A DNA stretch of 54,131 nucleotides from Palsa-883 sp963847615 (GTDB taxonomy: Bacteria; Pseudomonadota; Alphaproteobacteria; Acetobacterales; Acetobacteraceae), in the NCBI GenBank assembly GCA_963847615.1, contig CAWKAN010000006.1, positions 1 to 54,131 of the forward strand, written 5' to 3'. A program made the position numbers and the translations under genes. Below are positions 40,160 through 48,992 of the stretch, one piece after another (position 1 is the first letter of the stretch; the number at the start of each line of letters is the position of its first letter). Under the pieces are notes generated by a model. It did not search any database, had not been told where the DNA came from, and worked only from the letters and a program-made list of their open reading frames with translations.

Positions 40160-41152
40160 ATGCCGTCTTTCGGGCGTTGCCCCACTGCACCCAAGCTGCG
40201 TCGGCTTCTGCTGGCCGGCGCGGGCCTGCTGCTGCTCGCCGGGCGCGTGAACGCCCAGACACCGACCCCGACACCGACCCCGGCCCCGGCCCCGGCAGCG
40301 AGCCCGGCGCCCGCGGCGTTGCCCGCCGCGCCGGCGCAAGCCGACGCCGCCAAGGGCGCCGCCGCCGACCCGGTGGTGGCCACGGTGAACGGCCAGCCGA
40401 TCCATCTGAGCGACGTGAAGAGCGCGGCGCAGGATCTGCCGCCAAATGCGCGCGCCATGCCGCCGGCGACGCTGTATCCGATGCTGCTCGAGCAGTTGAT
40501 CGACGGCGAGGCGCTGGTGATCGAGGCGCGCAAGGCCGGGCTGCCGAACGATCCCGCGATCCAGCGCCAGATCGCCACCGCCACCGATCACGTGCTGGAG
40601 ACGGCGATGCTCAGCCGCGAGCTCGGTCCGCAGCTGACCGACGAGGCGTTGCGCGCCCGCTACCAGCGCGAGGTCGCCAACAAGCCCGGTGCCGACGAGG
40701 TGCATGCCCGCCACATCCTGGTGGACAACGAGGCGCTGGCGGCAAAGATCATCGCCGAGCTGAAGCAGGGCGGCGACTTCGCCAAGCTGGCCAAGGAATA
40801 CAGCAAGGACCCGGGCGCGGACCACAGCGGCGACCTCGGGTTCTTCCACCAGGACGAGATGGTGCCGGAATTTTCCGCCGCCGCCTTCGCGATGCAGCCC
40901 GGCCAGATCTCCGACGTGCCGGTCCACACGCAGTTCGGCTGGCATGTGATCCAGGTGCTGGAGCGCCGGCATTCGCCGCCGCCGAGCTTCGAGCAGGCGC
41001 GCAACGACCTGCGCCAGAAGGCGATCCATGAGGGGATCCAGCGCGTCCTGGCAGACGCCCGGGCCCAGGTGAAAGTGGAGAAATTCAACCTCGACGGCTC
41101 GATCCCGCGTGCCACCGACACCGCCGAGCCGCCGCCCGCCGCCAAGCCCTGA
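40160..41152 (+). CDS. Periplasmic parvulin-type peptidyl-prolyl isomerase
   Basis: A 330-residue exported PPIase. A signal peptide (RRLLLAGAGLLLLAGRVNAQ) is followed by a TP/AP-rich linker, a SurA-like N-terminal helical domain (VVATVNGQPIHLSDVKSAAQ) and a PpiC domain with EVHARHILVDN, GGDFAKLAKEYSKDPGADHS, GDLGFFHQDEMVPEF and TQFGWHVIQVLE. It resembles PrsA/SurA-type folding factors for exported proteins. ATG 40160 follows ACAAGGATTTCC. The order secA (divergent), PPIase, argJ is common in alphaproteobacteria and supports the calls. Confidence 0.9.
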   Translation: MPSFGRCPTAPKLRRLLLAGAGLLLLAGRVNAQTPTPTPTPAPAPAASPAPAALPAAPAQADAAKGAAADPVVATVNGQPIHLSDVKSAAQDLPPNARAMPPATLYPMLLEQLIDGEALVIEARKAGLPNDPAIQRQIATATDHVLETAMLSRELGPQLTDEALRARYQREVANKPGADEVHARHILVDNEALAAKIIAELKQGGDFAKLAKEYSKDPGADHSGDLGFFHQDEMVPEFSAAAFAMQPGQISDVPVHTQFGWHVIQVLERRHSPPPSFEQARNDLRQKAIHEGIQRVLADARAQVKVEKFNLDGSIPRATDTAEPPPAAKP

Positions 41153-41250
41153 CGGTTTTCCCCGCGGTTCGCCGCTTGGCGCGGCGCGCACGGGGGAAGC
41201 AGGCCGGCGCAACCGGAGACCCGCACAGCAACCCACGGCCACACCGATCA

Positions 41251-41295
41251 CAGCGACCCTGACCCCAGCGACCCTGACCCCAGCGACCCTGGCCA
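41251..41295. repeat. 15-bp tandem repeat, 3 units
   Basis: Two exact units of CAGCGACCCTGACCC and a third with changes at its end lie in the 263-bp gap between the parvulin and argJ genes. They may sit in the argJ leader. Confidence 0.85.
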
Positions 41296-41415
41296 CATTG
41301 ACAGGGCGTTCCGCCCCCGCCGCGCGGCCGTGACATCGCCTGTCCCGACCGGACCATCGGCAGCGGCGCGTCCGCCAGAAACCAACCGCCCGAGGAAACG
41401 CCCAAAGGACCCACC

Positions 41416-42660
41416 ATGGCCATACCGACGTCACCGCTTGCCGTTGATCTGCCCGAATTGCCGCCAATGGCGGGCGTGCGCCTGGGCGCCGCCGCCGCCG
41501 GCATTCGCTACCAGGGACGCAACGACCTGGTGATGCTGGAGCTGGCGCCCGGCAGCACCGTCGCCGGCGTCTTCACCTCCAACAAGTGCCCCGGCGCGCC
41601 GGTCGACTGGTGCCGTGGCGCGCTGAAGGGGGGGCGGGCGCGCGCGGTGGTGGTCAACGCCGGCAATGCCAACGTGTTCACCGGACGGGCCGGGCGCGAG
41701 GCCTGCACGGCGACCGCCGAGGCGGCGGCGAAGCTGCTCGGCTGCCCGGCGCGGCAGGTGTTCGTCGCCTCCACCGGGGTGATCGGCGAGACGCTGCCGC
41801 ACGAACGGCTGACCGCCGCACTGCCGGCGCTGCACGCGGGCCTGCGCGAGGACGCCTGGGAAGCTGCCGCGCGCGGCATCATGACCACCGACACGTTTCC
41901 CAAGGCGGCGACCCGGGTGGCACGGATCGGCGACGCCGAGGTGCGCCTCAGCGGCTTCGCCAAGGGCAGCGGCATGATCGCCCCCGACATGGCGACCATG
42001 CTGTGCTTCGTGTTCACCGACGCCAAGCTGCCGGCCGACGCGTTGCAGGCCATGCTGCGGCGCGGCGTGGATGCCAGCTTCAACTGCACCACGGTGGATT
42101 CCGACACCTCGACCTCCGACACCGTGCTGCTGTTCGCCACCGGCCAGGCGAAGCACCCGCGCATCCCGCCGGCCGCGGCCGCGGCGGCGCGCACCCGGCT
42201 GCTGGCGGATTTCGCCCGCAAGCTGGACGAGCTGCTGCTCGACCTGGCGTTGCAGGTGGTGCGCGACGGGGAGGGGGCGCAGAAGCTGGTGCGGATCGAT
42301 GTCACCGGCGCCACCACGGCGCGCTCGGCCAAGCGGATCGCCATGACGGTGGCCAATTCGCCGCTGGTGAAGACGGCGATCGCCGGCGAGGACGCCAACT
42401 GGGGCCGCATCGTCATGGCGGTGGGCAAGGCCGGCGAGCCGGCGGACCGCGACAAGCTGTCGGTCGCCGTCGGCGGGGTGTGGATGGCGCGCCACGGCGG
42501 GGTGGTGGCGGGCTACGACGAGTCGCCGGTGGTGGCGCACATGCGGGGGCGCGAGGTGTCGATCGCGATCGACCTCGGGCTCGGCCGCGGCAAGGCGACG
42601 GTGTGGACCTGCGACCTGACGCACGGCTACATCGACATCAACGGCAGCTATCGCAGCTGA
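41416..42660 (+). CDS. argJ: Bifunctional glutamate N-acetyltransferase / N-acetylglutamate synthase ArgJ
   Basis: ArgJ recycles the acetyl group between N-acetylornithine and glutamate and, when bifunctional, also makes N-acetylglutamate from acetyl-CoA, in arginine synthesis. The 414-residue precursor shows TSNKCPGAPVDWCR, VNAGNANVFTG, VFVASTGVIGE and the self-cleavage site DMATMLCFVF, where Ala193-Thr194 is cut so that Thr194 becomes the nucleophile. Downstream are VDSDTSTSDTVLLFATG and GEDANWGRIVMAVG. The C terminus YIDINGSYRS is typical. ATG 41416 is used with AAAGGACCCACC upstream. Confidence 0.96.
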   Translation: MAIPTSPLAVDLPELPPMAGVRLGAAAAGIRYQGRNDLVMLELAPGSTVAGVFTSNKCPGAPVDWCRGALKGGRARAVVVNAGNANVFTGRAGREACTATAEAAAKLLGCPARQVFVASTGVIGETLPHERLTAALPALHAGLREDAWEAAARGIMTTDTFPKAATRVARIGDAEVRLSGFAKGSGMIAPDMATMLCFVFTDAKLPADALQAMLRRGVDASFNCTTVDSDTSTSDTVLLFATGQAKHPRIPPAAAAAARTRLLADFARKLDELLLDLALQVVRDGEGAQKLVRIDVTGATTARSAKRIAMTVANSPLVKTAIAGEDANWGRIVMAVGKAGEPADRDKLSVAVGGVWMARHGGVVAGYDESPVVAHMRGREVSIAIDLGLGRGKATVWTCDLTHGYIDINGSYRS

Positions 42661-42718
42661 GCGGCGCGGCTGACCGGCACAGTTGACCGGGGCAGCTGAC
42701 CGGCGGGGGGGCGGGCCG

Positions 42719-43423
42719 CTACAGCAGCCCCGCCGCGATGTTCACCGCCAGCGCCAGGATGACGGTGTTGAACAGGAACCCCAGCAGGCCGTGCAGCGCC
42801 GCCAGCCGGCGCAGCTTGCGCGCGGCGATGGCGACGTCGGAGACCTGGAACGTCATCCCCAGCACCAGCGCGAAATACAGGAAATCCAGGTAGTCCGGGT
42901 GTTCCTCGCCCGGAAATATCAGCCCGCCATCCACCGCCGGCCCGTCGCCCGACACCGCGTAATATTCGTGCGCGTAACGGAATGCGAAGGTGAATTGCAG
43001 CATCAGCCACGACCACAGCAAGGTCGCCGCCACCAGGGCGACATGCAGCAGCTTGCTGGTGCCTTTCAGCTCCGCCGCGCCGGCGAATTCCGCGGCGATC
43101 GCCACCGTGCTGGCCACCACCGCGGCCACCGTCAGGGCGAAGATCGTCCACTCGCCCTCCTCCTGCGCCGCGGCGTTGGCCGCCATCTCGCTTGGACCCT
43201 CGGTCAGAAACAGGTGCAGCGCCAGCAGCAGGAACACCCCGACGCCGAGGTCCCAGGCCAGGATCGAGCGCGTCGTGGCGGCGAGCCCGCCCGGCAGCAG
43301 CGGCGCGGCCGCCAGCCCGCACGCCAGGCCGATGAACAGCCGGCGGCGGGCGACGACGATCTGCCCGAGGCTGGCCAGCCCGCCGCGCCGCCGGTGTGGC
43401 CCGCCCGCCGCGCCGCCGCTCAC
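42719..43423 (-). CDS. DUF1345 family membrane protein
   Basis: A 234-residue inner-membrane protein with about five helices. RSILAWDLGVGVFLLLALHL, the loop EEGEWTIFALTVAAVVASTVA and FRYAHEYYA... HPDYLDFLYFALVLGMTFQVSD are the recognisable DUF1345 parts. The family has no known function. The likely start is a GTG at 43423 that overlaps the stop of the M20 peptidase gene in GTGA, so the two genes are translationally coupled. Confidence 0.87.
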   Translation of the reverse strand: MSGGAAGGPHRRRGGLASLGQIVVARRRLFIGLACGLAAAPLLPGGLAATTRSILAWDLGVGVFLLLALHLFLTEGPSEMAANAAAQEEGEWTIFALTVAAVVASTVAIAAEFAGAAELKGTSKLLHVALVAATLLWSWLMLQFTFAFRYAHEYYAVSGDGPAVDGGLIFPGEEHPDYLDFLYFALVLGMTFQVSDVAIAARKLRRLAALHGLLGFLFNTVILALAVNIAAGLL

Positions 43424-44550
43424 GTCAAGGCCGCCAGCAGGCCGGCCATCAAGCGCCCGCGCGCGGCCAGGCTATCGACCACGATGTGCTCGTCCAGCGT
43501 GTGCGCGTTGGCGCCCTGCACCCCCAGCCCGTCCAGCGTGGCGATCCCCATCGCGCCGGTGAAATTGCCGTCCGAGCCGCCGCCGGAACTTTGCGGCGGA
43601 ATATCGAACCCCAGGTCGCGCGCCACCCCGCGCGCCACCGCGTGCAGCGCCATGGTCCCGGCGTCGGCCTCCCACACCGGGCGCGTCACGCCGCGCGTCA
43701 CCTTGAACTGCACCTCGTTCGAGGCGGCGCCGAGCGCCAGCATGCGTGCCACGCCGCGGTCCAGGTCCTGCTGGCGCTTGGCCATCGACAGCGCCTGCGC
43801 GGTGCAGGTGGTGGCGACGCAGTTCACCCATTCCCCGCCGCGGATCACGCCGACGCTGAAGGTGCAGTCCGGCGTGGTCATGTCCTCGATCGCGATCAGC
43901 TGGCGCGCCATCTCGCGGATCGCCGAGCGGCCCTCGGCCAGCCGCGCCCCGGCATGGCTGGGCCGGCCGGTGGCCTCCAGGTCGAACCGCGCGATGGCGT
44001 AGCGCCCGGTCACCACGCCGCCGTCGGGGCGCGCCGGCTCGGGGATCAGCACGGCGCGGTGGCGCGCCGCCTCGGCCTCGATCAGGTCGCGCGTCGAGGG
44101 GCTGCCGACCTCCTCGTCGCTGGTGAACAGCACCGTCACCGGCAGGTTGGTGGCGATGCCGGCGCGGCCGAGCTGGCGGATCGCCTCCAGCGCCAGGTAG
44201 TTGCCGCCCTTCATGTCCTGGATGCCGGGCCCCCAGGCGCGCCCGCCCTCGCGGCGGAACGGCAGCTTCGCCAACGTGCCGACGGGGTGGACGGTGTCGA
44301 GGTGGCCCATCACCAGGATGCCCGGGAGGTGCGGCGTGGGATGGGGGAAGCTGGCGCGCACGCAGTCGCCGAAGCCCATGCGCCCGGCGATCCGCTCGAC
44401 CCGGGCGCCGGCGATCGCCAGCTCGCGCGCGGCGAGATCCATCATGCGGTTGACGGCTTGCGCGTCGTAGGTCGGGCTTTCGCACTCGATCCAGGGGCGC
44501 AGCCCGTCGAGCATGGCGTCGGCGTCGAACGGCAGGGCGCGCGGGTCCAT
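43420..44550 (-). CDS. M20 family metallopeptidase (carboxypeptidase G2-like)
   Basis: A 376-residue di-zinc peptidase. The metal/catalytic motifs are VMGHLDTVHPVG (His, Asp), AWGPGIQDMKGG (bridging Asp), TSDEEVGSPSTRDL (general-base Glu and ligand Glu), and a late His in QGANAHTLDEHI. It resembles glutamate carboxypeptidase G2 and related ArgE/DapE relatives, which remove C-terminal or N-acyl groups from amino acids. ATG 44550 follows CAAGGAGACCCCG. The gene precedes a DUF1345 membrane gene with a 4-bp overlap. Confidence 0.9.
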   Translation of the reverse strand: MDPRALPFDADAMLDGLRPWIECESPTYDAQAVNRMMDLAARELAIAGARVERIAGRMGFGDCVRASFPHPTPHLPGILVMGHLDTVHPVGTLAKLPFRREGGRAWGPGIQDMKGGNYLALEAIRQLGRAGIATNLPVTVLFTSDEEVGSPSTRDLIEAEAARHRAVLIPEPARPDGGVVTGRYAIARFDLEATGRPSHAGARLAEGRSAIREMARQLIAIEDMTTPDCTFSVGVIRGGEWVNCVATTCTAQALSMAKRQQDLDRGVARMLALGAASNEVQFKVTRGVTRPVWEADAGTMALHAVARGVARDLGFDIPPQSSGGGSDGNFTGAMGIATLDGLGVQGANAHTLDEHIVVDSLAARGRLMAGLLAALT

Positions 44551-44907
44551 CGGGGTCTCCTTGCTTGGCGTGGCGGGCAGCAAAGCCGAGGCGGCGCGCG
44601 AGGGCAAACCGGCGCGCGGCCGGCCCGCGTTCCCCGATCCGCGTCCCCCCGGTTCAGCCGGTCGGTGCGTGCATCCTGGCTTGGCCGCGTGCCTTGGCGT
44701 TGCCACGTCCGGCTGCCCGAGCAAACGCGAAACCGCCGCCGGGGCGCGCTCGATCCGCGGACCAGGCGCGGTCGACCGCGCGCAGCGGATCTGACGGCAG
44801 ACCGCATCAGCGTCGGTCAGCGCCTGACGCTGGTCGCCGAGGATGATCGGGTCCCGCTTGTGTTGGATTGCGGCCAAGGGCCGCGCCGCGCGCGCGGTGT
44901 CGCCGTG
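44551..44907. other. Gene-free stretch before the repeat island
   Basis: These 357 bases upstream of the M20 peptidase start hold its likely promoter region and no credible gene on either strand. Open frames here are GC-driven and lack ribosome-binding sites or recognisable motifs. Confidence 0.5.
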
Positions 44908-45113
44908 ACGAACCCGCTTAGGCAACGTTCAATAATTGGCGCTTCGAGGTGCGCCCTGGCCAGGCTGCGTTGTTCCATTCATGCCTATCCGGTTAACGCA
45001 TATGCCTACCATATATGGTGAGGAGGGTTAGCTATGGCAGATAACAGGGGCGTCTCGCCCCCCTCTTGCGCGGGCGATTATGCGGGGCTTGACAGACCCT
45101 CGCAGGTCACGCG

Positions 45114-46100
45114 TCACGGCGCGGGGGGCGTGCGATGAAGGCGCGCTTCGTAAGTTTGGGCCGGGAACATGCATTCGTCGTCGGCGCCATTATATTTGTC
45201 ATGATAGCGCCAATCCATATCGCCGCTTTCGACTTTCCCGCGAAGGGAAACCTCGAAGCAGAATTCAGTCCGGTGCCTGGGAGAGTCGCCAAAGATATCG
45301 TCATATTCACACCATCCCCAGACGTAGAATCGAACCTCTCCGCTGAGAACTTTGTCGGCATCCACCAGATGCAACCGGAATCGCCCGGCGGCGGCCATTG
45401 CCTGCGGCCCGAGAGACGCTGGAATACACCGGCCGTCGCCAAGGTCGGGGAAATTGAAATTGTCAGGCATCCCATTAGTATCGAACGAGCCGCCGTTGAC
45501 GTAGGACAGCAAATGCTTTGTGCGGGTGTCCCCGCCGTTTTTCCACAAAACCAATATGATCAACTCATGGACGAACCCATCCCTACCCTTGCCGGCTTCG
45601 CATCGTATTCCGTCCACAATAACCGAAGCGCGCTGCGTCGCGGCAGATCGAGCATTCTGAGCGGCCATAAGGTCGCGCTGGTGACGATACGTCGCAACCT
45701 GGAGGTAGCCAACGCGAACCAGAAACCCACTAAAAACCGCAATGAGAACGTCCGTGATTTTCAGATCAAGGAAGATTCTCCGCCACCATTGATCGCCACT
45801 CTCCTCCTGCTCTATGGCGTTGCCGCTCCGATAGGAGGGCTGGAGATAGCTCTGCGAAGCAGGAGCGCTCTGGGGCAAAGGGGCGGTCTTTGGATTGGCT
45901 GTTCGGCTCCCTTGTTGGTGCTGATCATTTGGCAAATGTGTCGAATAATCTAAGATGGAAGCGGAACGTATGCAAATATCGACGCCCAGAAATCCAATCA
46001 GCGCGGTGACGCCCACGATCTTGATCCACTCTCTCACTGAGAACGCCCCCGCTCCCTTCGGGCCTTCCGGCGCCTCAGTGTCCGTCCGAGAACAAATCAA
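45114..46100 (-). CDS. Passenger membrane protein of unknown function
   Basis: A 328-residue protein with two membrane helices (IKIVGVTALIGFLGVDICI near residue 30; TDVLIAVFSGFLVRVGYLQV near residue 125), a short charged helix (ATYRHQRDLMAAQNARSAAT) and a C-terminal soluble domain with many aromatics and YDDIFGDSPRHRTEFCFEV. The last motif, FG-x-TEFCF-like, occurs in a loose group of alphaproteobacterial hypothetical proteins with the same two-helix plus beta-domain plan. Codon use and base content are more AT-rich than neighbouring genes, which fits transfer with the surrounding mobile element. Start ATG 46100 is the first in frame; function is unknown. Confidence 0.72.
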   Translation of the reverse strand: MICSRTDTEAPEGPKGAGAFSVREWIKIVGVTALIGFLGVDICIRSASILDYSTHLPNDQHQQGSRTANPKTAPLPQSAPASQSYLQPSYRSGNAIEQEESGDQWWRRIFLDLKITDVLIAVFSGFLVRVGYLQVATYRHQRDLMAAQNARSAATQRASVIVDGIRCEAGKGRDGFVHELIILVLWKNGGDTRTKHLLSYVNGGSFDTNGMPDNFNFPDLGDGRCIPASLGPQAMAAAGRFRLHLVDADKVLSGEVRFYVWGWCEYDDIFGDSPRHRTEFCFEVSLRGKVESGDMDWRYHDKYNGADDECMFPAQTYEARLHRTPPAP

Positions 46101-46227
46101 ATGATTTCAGTTAGTTGCAGTGATTACCGAAGCGGAAAGATGGCATGTTTTGAGTCAAATCCCTGCCTTTCGATCAGGTGTCAGAAATCTACCTTTCTAA
46201 TCAATAGGTTGCTTCCGGACGGAACTC

Positions 46228-46320
46228 TCAGCAAAGCGCTACGGCTGCGCCGAAGATGTCCGCGTTCTTCCGGTTGTTGTAGCGCCGCTCGAACTCGGAC
46301 CGCACATATGATAAACGGCA
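46228..46320 (-). pseudogene. Possible transposase C-terminal remnant
   Basis: Read on the minus strand, this stretch gives RLSYVRSEFERRYNNRKNAD followed by IFGAAVALC and a stop. The YNNR element near the end of the protein resembles the C terminus of some DDE transposases (IS1595/ISXO2-like), but no catalytic part is present upstream. The match is by eye and may be coincidence. If right, it identifies the parent of the surrounding element, and that family is known to carry passenger genes. Confidence 0.35.
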
Positions 46321-46923
46321 CGGCTTCGCCCCCCCTAGGTGTCGCAACCCCAGGATAGCGAACGGCAGGGCTGGGCGCGAAGTCCAGCCCGGTTAGTCTA
46401 CAGGTAGTAGGCGTATGCGTTAACCGGATAGGCAAGGTTCCATTCCAGGTGCACTGGCTCGGCATCAGTCCTGATGGCGACCCATCAGGTTGCAGGCGCC
46501 ACCGCGTGGCAAGCAAGTCAAGCAAGTAATCAAGCGGACACAGAGTTACACAGAGTGTCCACAGAGTTTCACAGAGAAAGCAAACGGCGCTGCGCGCAAG
46601 GTATTATGACCTGCACATCCGTCATCAGCGCGAAGCGCCAATAAATACTTCTCTGTGCAACTCTGTGGACACTCTGTGTAACTCTGTGTCCGCTTGATTA
46701 CTTGCTTTCCCACGTTGTCCGCTTGATTACTTGCTTTCCCACGTTGCCGCGATTCCCGAAAGACCAGTGTGGGCAGCCCAGGCAAGCCGGCGACACGGGC
46801 CAAATGCGCTCACCCTGCCCACCGGGGCGCCAGGCTGCACAACCGCGATCGATTCGTTCATTGTTGGGCGTCGCCTTAGGCGAGCTTGCGCGGTGCAACG
46901 CCGCCGGCAAGACCAAGCAGGCG

Positions 46924-47307
46924 TCAGCCGCGCTGGATCAGCTCCACCAGCACGCCCTCCGGCCCGCGCAGAAAGGCGATGCGCACGCCCGGACGTATCG
47001 TCGTCGGCTGCATGGTGAAATCGGCGCCCTTGGCCTGCAGCTCAGCGGCGATGGCGTCGATGTCGCTCACCGTCAGGCCGATATGCTCCAGCCCGAAATA
47101 CGGCGCCTGCGGCGCGGCGTTGGTCTTGTCGGGCTGCGCCAGCGCGATGAACACCTTCTGCCCGCCCAGGTTCAGGTCGATGCGCGGCGCGCCGTCCACC
47201 GGCTTGGAGCGGATGATTTCGGCATCGAACATCCTGGCGTAGTACTGCGCCGTCGCCTCCGGGTCGGGGCTGCGCAGATGGATGTGCTCGTAGGTGAACC
47301 GGCCCAT
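46924..47307 (-). CDS. VOC family (glyoxalase-like) protein
   Basis: A 127-residue single-module-pair vicinal oxygen chelate protein. It begins MGRFTYEHIHLRSPDPEATA, where the first His is a likely metal ligand, continues FDAEIIRSKPVDGAPRIDL and FGLEHIGLTVSDIDAIAAEL with a second His, and ends PEGVLVELIQ, where Glu completes the metal site. The substrate is unknown; lactoylglutathione lyase and dioxygenase-like activities share this fold. ATG 47307 follows GGGGAGAGAAAC; upstream residues are not conserved-looking. Confidence 0.87.
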   Translation of the reverse strand: MGRFTYEHIHLRSPDPEATAQYYARMFDAEIIRSKPVDGAPRIDLNLGGQKVFIALAQPDKTNAAPQAPYFGLEHIGLTVSDIDAIAAELQAKGADFTMQPTTIRPGVRIAFLRGPEGVLVELIQRG

Positions 47308-47649
47308 GTTTCTCTCCCCGTCGGTCGCGATCAGGCGCGCATTAACCCATCGCCCCGCGCCGGCGGCAAGCGCGGGCGCTGGCCGGCAGGGCCGGGGCAA
47401 GCCCGGCCAGCGACGCGTGCGCCGTGTCGTTGGTATTGCCTGGATTCATGCTCCAACGATCGTTACAGATAGCGTAGCAAGCCAGCCGCGCCGTCGCCAC
47501 AAGATCGGTGACGCAGGGTGACAAGTCCCGCTGCACCGTGATCCTGATCGGCTCAGCACGCTCCGGCCGCGGCTCGGAGAGGCTGCGATCGCCTACCGCC
47601 TCGCCCCGCATTGCGCGCTGGTGGCGCGGCAGAGCAAGAAAAAGGTTCG

Positions 47650-47831
47650 CTCATATGGCGTTGACTGTTGGACGGCCCGTAGGGCGGAAAAGCGCAGCGC
47701 CTTCCGCCACCGCCGGGCGAGCCGCTCGCATCTGCCGACGTCCCCAACAACATATCCCGCCACCGTCCGACGGCGGAAGGCGCTGCGCTTTTCCGCCCTA
47801 CGGGGCCGTCCAACAGTCAACGCCATATGAG
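47650..47831. repeat. Hairpin repeat, copy C1
   Basis: The two arms begin CTCATATGGCGTTGACTG and run through TTGGACGGCC, CGTAGGGCGG and GCGCAGCGCCTTCCGCC; they are near-perfect inverses with one base of length difference. A 67-bp core separates them. Words such as GGCGGAAGGCGCTGCGC occur as dispersed palindromes in many proteobacteria. Confidence 0.88.
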
Positions 47832-48034
47832 CCAAAAGGTTTAACGCAGATGAAGCAAGGCGATGCACGCCGATGCACGCCGATGGGTCCGTGCGGGTCA
47901 CCGGTCGTGCGCCACGCGTTTGGTCTCTGGCCCGGATTTCTCGCACTGGCGCGGGATGATGGCGAAGGGGATTGTCGTGCCCCGTGGTCCCTTGGGGCGC
48001 GGCAAGGACCAAGCCAGCACCCGCGAGAGTGTGA

Positions 48035-48449
48035 GCAGTCCGGGCTAGGCGCGGCTTGGCGGAATCAAGCCGCGGGCGGAACCGCAGGTCGGTCGCTTTG
48101 CGGCCCTTGGCGCATCGCATCCGACCCAAGGGCCAAGCAGCCCCGGGCCATGTCTGCGTCGTCCGGTGCCTTGACGGTGTTCAGCACAGCCGGAGGTGCG
48201 TCCTCGACCCGCGGGTCCACGAAGTCGTCGCCGACCACCATGTTCCTGTCGTACACCCAGGCGGCGCATGGTTGCGCACCCGATAGGACCCCGGCCTTCG
48301 CCGGGGCAGGCGCTCGCACGAACTGCAAATGCCGGCGCGTTCTCATCGACCTTTTCCAGCAACCCGGCCCCAGGCGTATCGAGCACGGTGAACGCGCAGC
48401 CGATCACCTGCCCCGACCGATCATTCCGCCGCTGGCTATCTGCGTGCAT
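48035..48449 (-). pseudogene. GxxExxY family protein, degraded
   Basis: From ATG 48449 the frame reads RNDRSGQVIGCAFTVLDTPG then AGLLEKVDENAPAFAVR, the start of a GxxExxY protein (a PD-(D/E)XK-like family) with the usual ExxY replaced by EKVDE. The next part (AAWVYDRNMVVGDDFVDP, then VLNTVKAPDDADMARGCLAL) lies in another frame, and a C-terminal-like LRFRPRLDSAKPRLAR in a third. A GGACCCCGGCCTTCGCCGGGG hairpin (48289-48309) is inserted near the first break. The gene is non-functional in this form. Confidence 0.6.
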
Positions 48450-48490
48450 CGGCGTGCATCGCCTTGCTTCATCTGCGGCAAAATTCTTGG

Positions 48491-48672
48491 CTCATATGGC
48501 GTTGACTGTTGGACGGCCCCGTAGGGCGGAAAAGCGCAGCGCCTTCCGCCGTCGGACGGTGGCGGGATATGTTGTTGGGGACGTCGGCAGATGCGAGCGG
48601 CTCGCCCGGCGGTGGCGGAAGGCGCTGCGCTTTTCCGCCCTACGGGCCGTCCAACAGTCAACGCCATATGAG
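48491..48672. repeat. Hairpin repeat, copy C2
   Basis: This is the inverse of copy C1 over both arms and core, and the flanking GCAGATGAAGCAAGGCGATG is also inverted. The pair brackets 659 bp, so recombination between them would invert the enclosed segment. Confidence 0.88.
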
Positions 48673-48992
48673 CCAAATTCTTGCTTCGCGGCGCCGCGGC
48701 CAGATGGGTACGGACGTGTTGACGCGCCTGCGATGCACCAGATCGTAACCGGCCCGGCGAGACCGAGGTGATGCAATGCAAACCCGGCACGCCGCTCATG
48801 CGCACGGAAGTTGGTCGAGCGCCAGGCCTTCCCAGCGCTGGGATCAAGCCACCGGCAAGCGGGCAGGATCCCTGCGCAGCGCCAGCAGTGCCCCGAGTTG
48901 CCCATAGTGCGCTTGTTCCGCGTCCGCCTGCGACCTCGGTAGAGTACCGCAAGCGGGTCGCGAAATCGCCGCAGAGTCGGTGACGCAGGGCA

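Larger units (their letters stand above)
44981..46436. mobile_element. Transposon-like insertion with 28-bp inverted ends, target duplication and a passenger gene
   Basis: The ends 44982-45009 and 46407-46434 are inverted copies differing at one position; they share GCCTATCCGGTTAACGCATA. GTTCCATTC is directly repeated just outside (44972-44980 and 46437-46445), an 8- or 9-bp target duplication. The homologous site near 11270 carries a single copy (CTTCCATTG) and no insert, confirming insertion. The insert is about 1.46 kb and AT-richer than its surroundings. Its only full gene is a membrane protein; a short frame near the right end resembles a transposase C terminus. It is therefore probably a non-autonomous or decayed insertion sequence carrying a passenger gene. 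Confidence 0.8.
44908..46885. repeat. MITE-like element, copy B2, interrupted by an insertion
   Basis: This is the second copy of the element at 10865-11340, in opposite orientation. Its two ends (44908-44935 and 46860-46885) are imperfect inverted repeats around TTGGGCGTCGCCTTAGGCG. The CACAGAG hairpin arms and AT-rich core lie at 46535-46700, followed by a local duplication of the GCGGACAACGTGGGAAAGCAAGTAATCAA-type segment (46688-46746). Removing 44981-46436 plus one target duplicate gives a sequence that aligns end to end with the first copy. Confidence 0.78.
47308..48992. other. Gene-poor repeat region
   Basis: About 1.7 kb without an intact gene. It holds two inverted copies of a hairpin repeat (47650-47831 and 48491-48672), a decayed GxxExxY-type gene between them (48035-48449), and a direct repeat of TCGGTGACGCAGGG with related flanks (47505-47518 and 48977-48990) near its edges. 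The remaining frames have no recognisable motif. Confidence 0.7.

Noticed and set aside
47505..48990. The TCGGTGACGCAGGG direct repeats as integration attachment sites
   Set aside because: The repeats flank about 1.5 kb without an integrase or tRNA gene, and the similarity beyond 14 bp is weak; they are noted only as a repeat.
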